A DNA stretch of 64,000 bases from contig NC_079235.1 of NCBI RefSeq assembly GCF_028502605.1, forward strand, positions 124,001 through 188,000, given 5' to 3'. Position numbers and translations under genes: made by a program. Positions 63,762 to 64,000 of this stretch are shown here, piece after piece; the first letter of the stretch is position 1, and each line of letters opens with the position of its first letter. The notes beneath the pieces were generated by a model, which saw only the letters and a list, made by a program, of their open reading frames with translations, did not search any database and was not told the origin of the DNA. This DNA is from Trichoderma breve (lineage: Eukaryota; Ascomycota; Sordariomycetes; Hypocreales; Hypocreaceae).

Positions 63762-64000
63762 TGCTTCCACGAAAACACGGATATCCGTCTTAAGCCTGCG
63801 ATGTAAAAAGAAAAAGAGAGAAAAGGATAGGAGTTTTCTCTGATGATTCTTCAAGTAGACTTTCTGCTCAAATTTGCTATTCCAATAAGATCGTTTTTCT
63901 ATCTGTAGTGTCTCGGCCGTAACTAAGGCGAGTTGATACCAAGTACTCTGACAATACGACTAATCATGTTATCTGGGCTAAATTCAGCGGTGGATGTCTC
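63762..64000. other. Right edge, possible 5' exon of thioesterase
   Basis: The acceptor-like CAG at 63796-63798 (minus strand) suggests the thioesterase gene extends leftward on its own strand into this stretch or beyond the window. No definite exon is found. Confidence 0.3.

Noticed and set aside
1..64000. CRISPR array, rRNA operon, intact tRNA or active transposon
   Set aside because: None seen. The regularly spaced sequences are short tandem repeats, and no transposase, integrase or reverse-transcriptase motif was found in any frame.

Overview
The window is nuclear DNA of a filamentous ascomycete (Pezizomycotina). The genes carry short introns (46-103 bp) with GTRNGT-type donors, CTAAC/CTGAC-like branch points and YAG acceptors. 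The protein set is typical of a plant-biomass-associated mould: a GH11 xylanase with a CBM1, a GH54 arabinofuranosidase with a CBM42, three P450s, a Zn2Cys6 and a C2H2 regulator, MFS transporters and a PMCA-type Ca2+ pump. I cannot name genus or species. All gene models are spliced by eye, and exon coordinates are given in each entry.

Layout. 1-3.1 kb: 5' part of a Ca2+-ATPase running off the left edge. 4.4-6.6 kb: a DJ-1/PfpI-like protein and a small spliced membrane protein. 6.6-11.1 kb: gene-poor. 11.1-13.3 kb: secreted xylanase and an NmrA-like protein, convergent. 13.7-34.0 kb: a dense catabolism-like block with an ACS-family MFS permease, a phenylacetate-hydroxylase-like P450 (CYP504 type), a D-2-hydroxyacid dehydrogenase, a C2H2/fungal_trans regulator, a Ure2-like GST, a 4-carboxymuconolactone decarboxylase-like protein, a zinc alcohol dehydrogenase, an unknown protein, a cytochrome b5 and a DHA1-like MFS transporter. 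34.2-36.1 kb: an M20 carboxypeptidase. 38.1-39.6 kb: arabinofuranosidase. 40.4-57.2 kb: an esterase-like protein with altered catalytic motifs, an SDR, an S33 peptidase-like hydrolase, a second P450, a coiled-coil protein, a Zn2Cys6 factor, a seven-helix membrane protein, a ketoreductase-like SDR and an AhpD/CMD-like protein. 57.2-61.2 kb: gene-poor with tRNA-like remnants. 61.2-63.9 kb: a third P450 and a 4HBT thioesterase, tail to tail.

How the genes may work together. The 13.7-34 kb block combines uptake, hydroxylation (P450 plus cytochrome b5), oxidation/reduction, glutathione chemistry, a PcaC-like decarboxylase and a local regulator. This suggests an aromatic or phenolic catabolic/detoxification cluster; the substrate is inferred, not known. 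The strongest unexplained signal is the motif GGGGGCGGGGC (or its complement), about 230-270 bp upstream of the start codons of the P450, the dehydrogenase and the GST. Related C/G-run palindromes lie in other promoters of the block. The fingers of the embedded C2H2 regulator carry helix residues expected to read G-rich DNA, so a self-contained regulon is a testable hypothesis. Both DNA-binding regulators in the window also carry 57-nt introns that are in frame and stop-free inside or beside their zinc domains.
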